In this document: positions 12,538-12,874 of the stretch, piece after piece
Layout of the letters: each line of letters starts with the position of its first letter
Numbering within the stretch: position 1 is the first letter of the stretch
From: Selenomonas sp052169755
Lineage (GTDB): Bacteria > Bacillota > Negativicutes > Selenomonadales > Selenomonadaceae
Assembly (NCBI RefSeq): GCF_052169755.1
Contig: NZ_JBQNBV010000051.1
Coordinates: 1-12,874, forward strand
DNA: 12,874 nt
Reading direction: 5' to 3'
The notes under the pieces: generated by a model
The model's input: only the letters and a program-made list of their open reading frames with translations
The model's database searches: none
Told to the model about the DNA's origin: nothing
Translations under genes and position numbers: made by a program

Positions 12538-12874
12538 TCATTCAGGACGAACACTCATCGCCTTGTCGAGGGCTTCTGCCTCCTCGCGCGTAAGTTTATA
12601 TGTCGAACGCCCTTTCTCAATGGGTTTGACATAACTGCGTGAATCCTCTCGTGCAAATATACTGGAGAAAATCACACCATTATTATGCGAATCCAGCATA
12701 GCAACAGCATAGCTCAGATCGCTTCCCATATCAGCAAAAGCGCTGAATCGTACGATGCCAATGCGTGTCGTAGCTGTCTTTAAGAGCGTATCTAAGCGCT
12801 TATTTTCCGCTTTGATCCGTTTGCTTTCCTCAACAATCTCCTTCATTTCTTTGATATGTGCAATCAACATATTT
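12538..12874 (-). CDS. DUF4446-family protein, 5'-partial
   Basis: The fragment continues past the right edge, so its start is not visible. The visible part, at least 111 residues, begins with a charged helix (EMKEIVEESKRIKAENKRLDTLL), then a domain with IGIVRFSAFADMGSDLSYAVAMLD, GVIFSSIFAREDSRSYVKPIEKG and a terminal helix. This pattern (VRY-DAFDD-GGDLSF, SI-GREESR-YAKPI) is DUF4446. Complete members have an N-terminal membrane segment, here presumably outside the window. Function is unknown. In Firmicutes the gene often lies near parA-parB, which would place the origin beyond the right edge. It is followed by the M23 gene on the same strand. Confidence 0.85.
   Translation of the reverse strand, partial: NMLIAHIKEMKEIVEESKRIKAENKRLDTLLKTATTRIGIVRFSAFADMGSDLSYAVAMLDSHNNGVIFSSIFAREDSRSYVKPIEKGRSTYKLTREEAEALDKAMSVRPE

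Noticed and set aside
1..12874. CRISPR array, tRNA, rRNA, insertion sequence or prophage genes
   Set aside because: No regularly spaced repeats, tRNA-like cloverleaf, transposase motifs or phage genes were seen on either strand.

Overview
The window looks like chromosome from an anaerobic Gram-negative-type Firmicute (Negativicutes, Selenomonas-like). This is an inference from gene content and protein style, not from a search. Supporting signs are a futalosine-route menaquinone gene (mqnA), a desulfoferrodoxin for oxygen defence in an anaerobe, a DUF4446 protein next to an M23 envelope peptidase, mid-range GC, and strong AGGAGG ribosome sites that often drive TTG or GTG starts. DUF4446 genes often lie near parAB, so the window may be near the origin.

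Layout. (1) 1-941, minus: an MscS-type mechanosensitive channel, cut by the window edge and carrying an apparent 1-base frameshift near position 50. (2) 942-1104: a non-coding gap with three perfect DnaA boxes (TGTGGATAA), a near-match in the opposite orientation and a small hairpin. (3) 1105-2777, minus: a thiD-mqnA operon. (4) 2860-3573, minus: an unrecognised membrane-anchored coiled-coil protein. It diverges from (5) 3733-5502, plus: a FIST-sensor diguanylate cyclase with an intact GGDEF site. (6) 5770-6201, plus: a small SnoaL/NTF2-like protein behind a structured leader. (7) 6266-7282, minus: a PAS-like + degenerate GGDEF protein that keeps the c-di-GMP-binding RxxD site. (8) 7447-8362, minus: two tandem universal stress proteins. 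(9) 8678-10771, plus: threonine ammonia-lyase (ilvA) and a TSUP-family membrane transporter, ending in a 27-bp perfect palindrome. (10) 10988-11374, minus: a desulfoferrodoxin-family superoxide reductase lacking one rubredoxin-type cysteine. (11) 11533-12874, minus: an M23 peptidase with a membrane anchor and coiled coil, and a partial DUF4446 protein.

How the genes may work together. Positions 3733-7282 hold a predicted c-di-GMP producer (FIST-GGDEF) and, in convergent orientation, a predicted c-di-GMP binder without cyclase activity, with the SnoaL-like protein between them. The universal stress proteins and superoxide reductase fit general and oxidative stress. thiD-mqnA and ilvA are housekeeping metabolism. 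No transposase, phage gene, CRISPR array, rRNA or tRNA was seen. The items most worth follow-up are the DnaA-box cluster, the cyclase/degenerate-cyclase pair, the altered desulfoferrodoxin metal site and the leader of the SnoaL-like gene.
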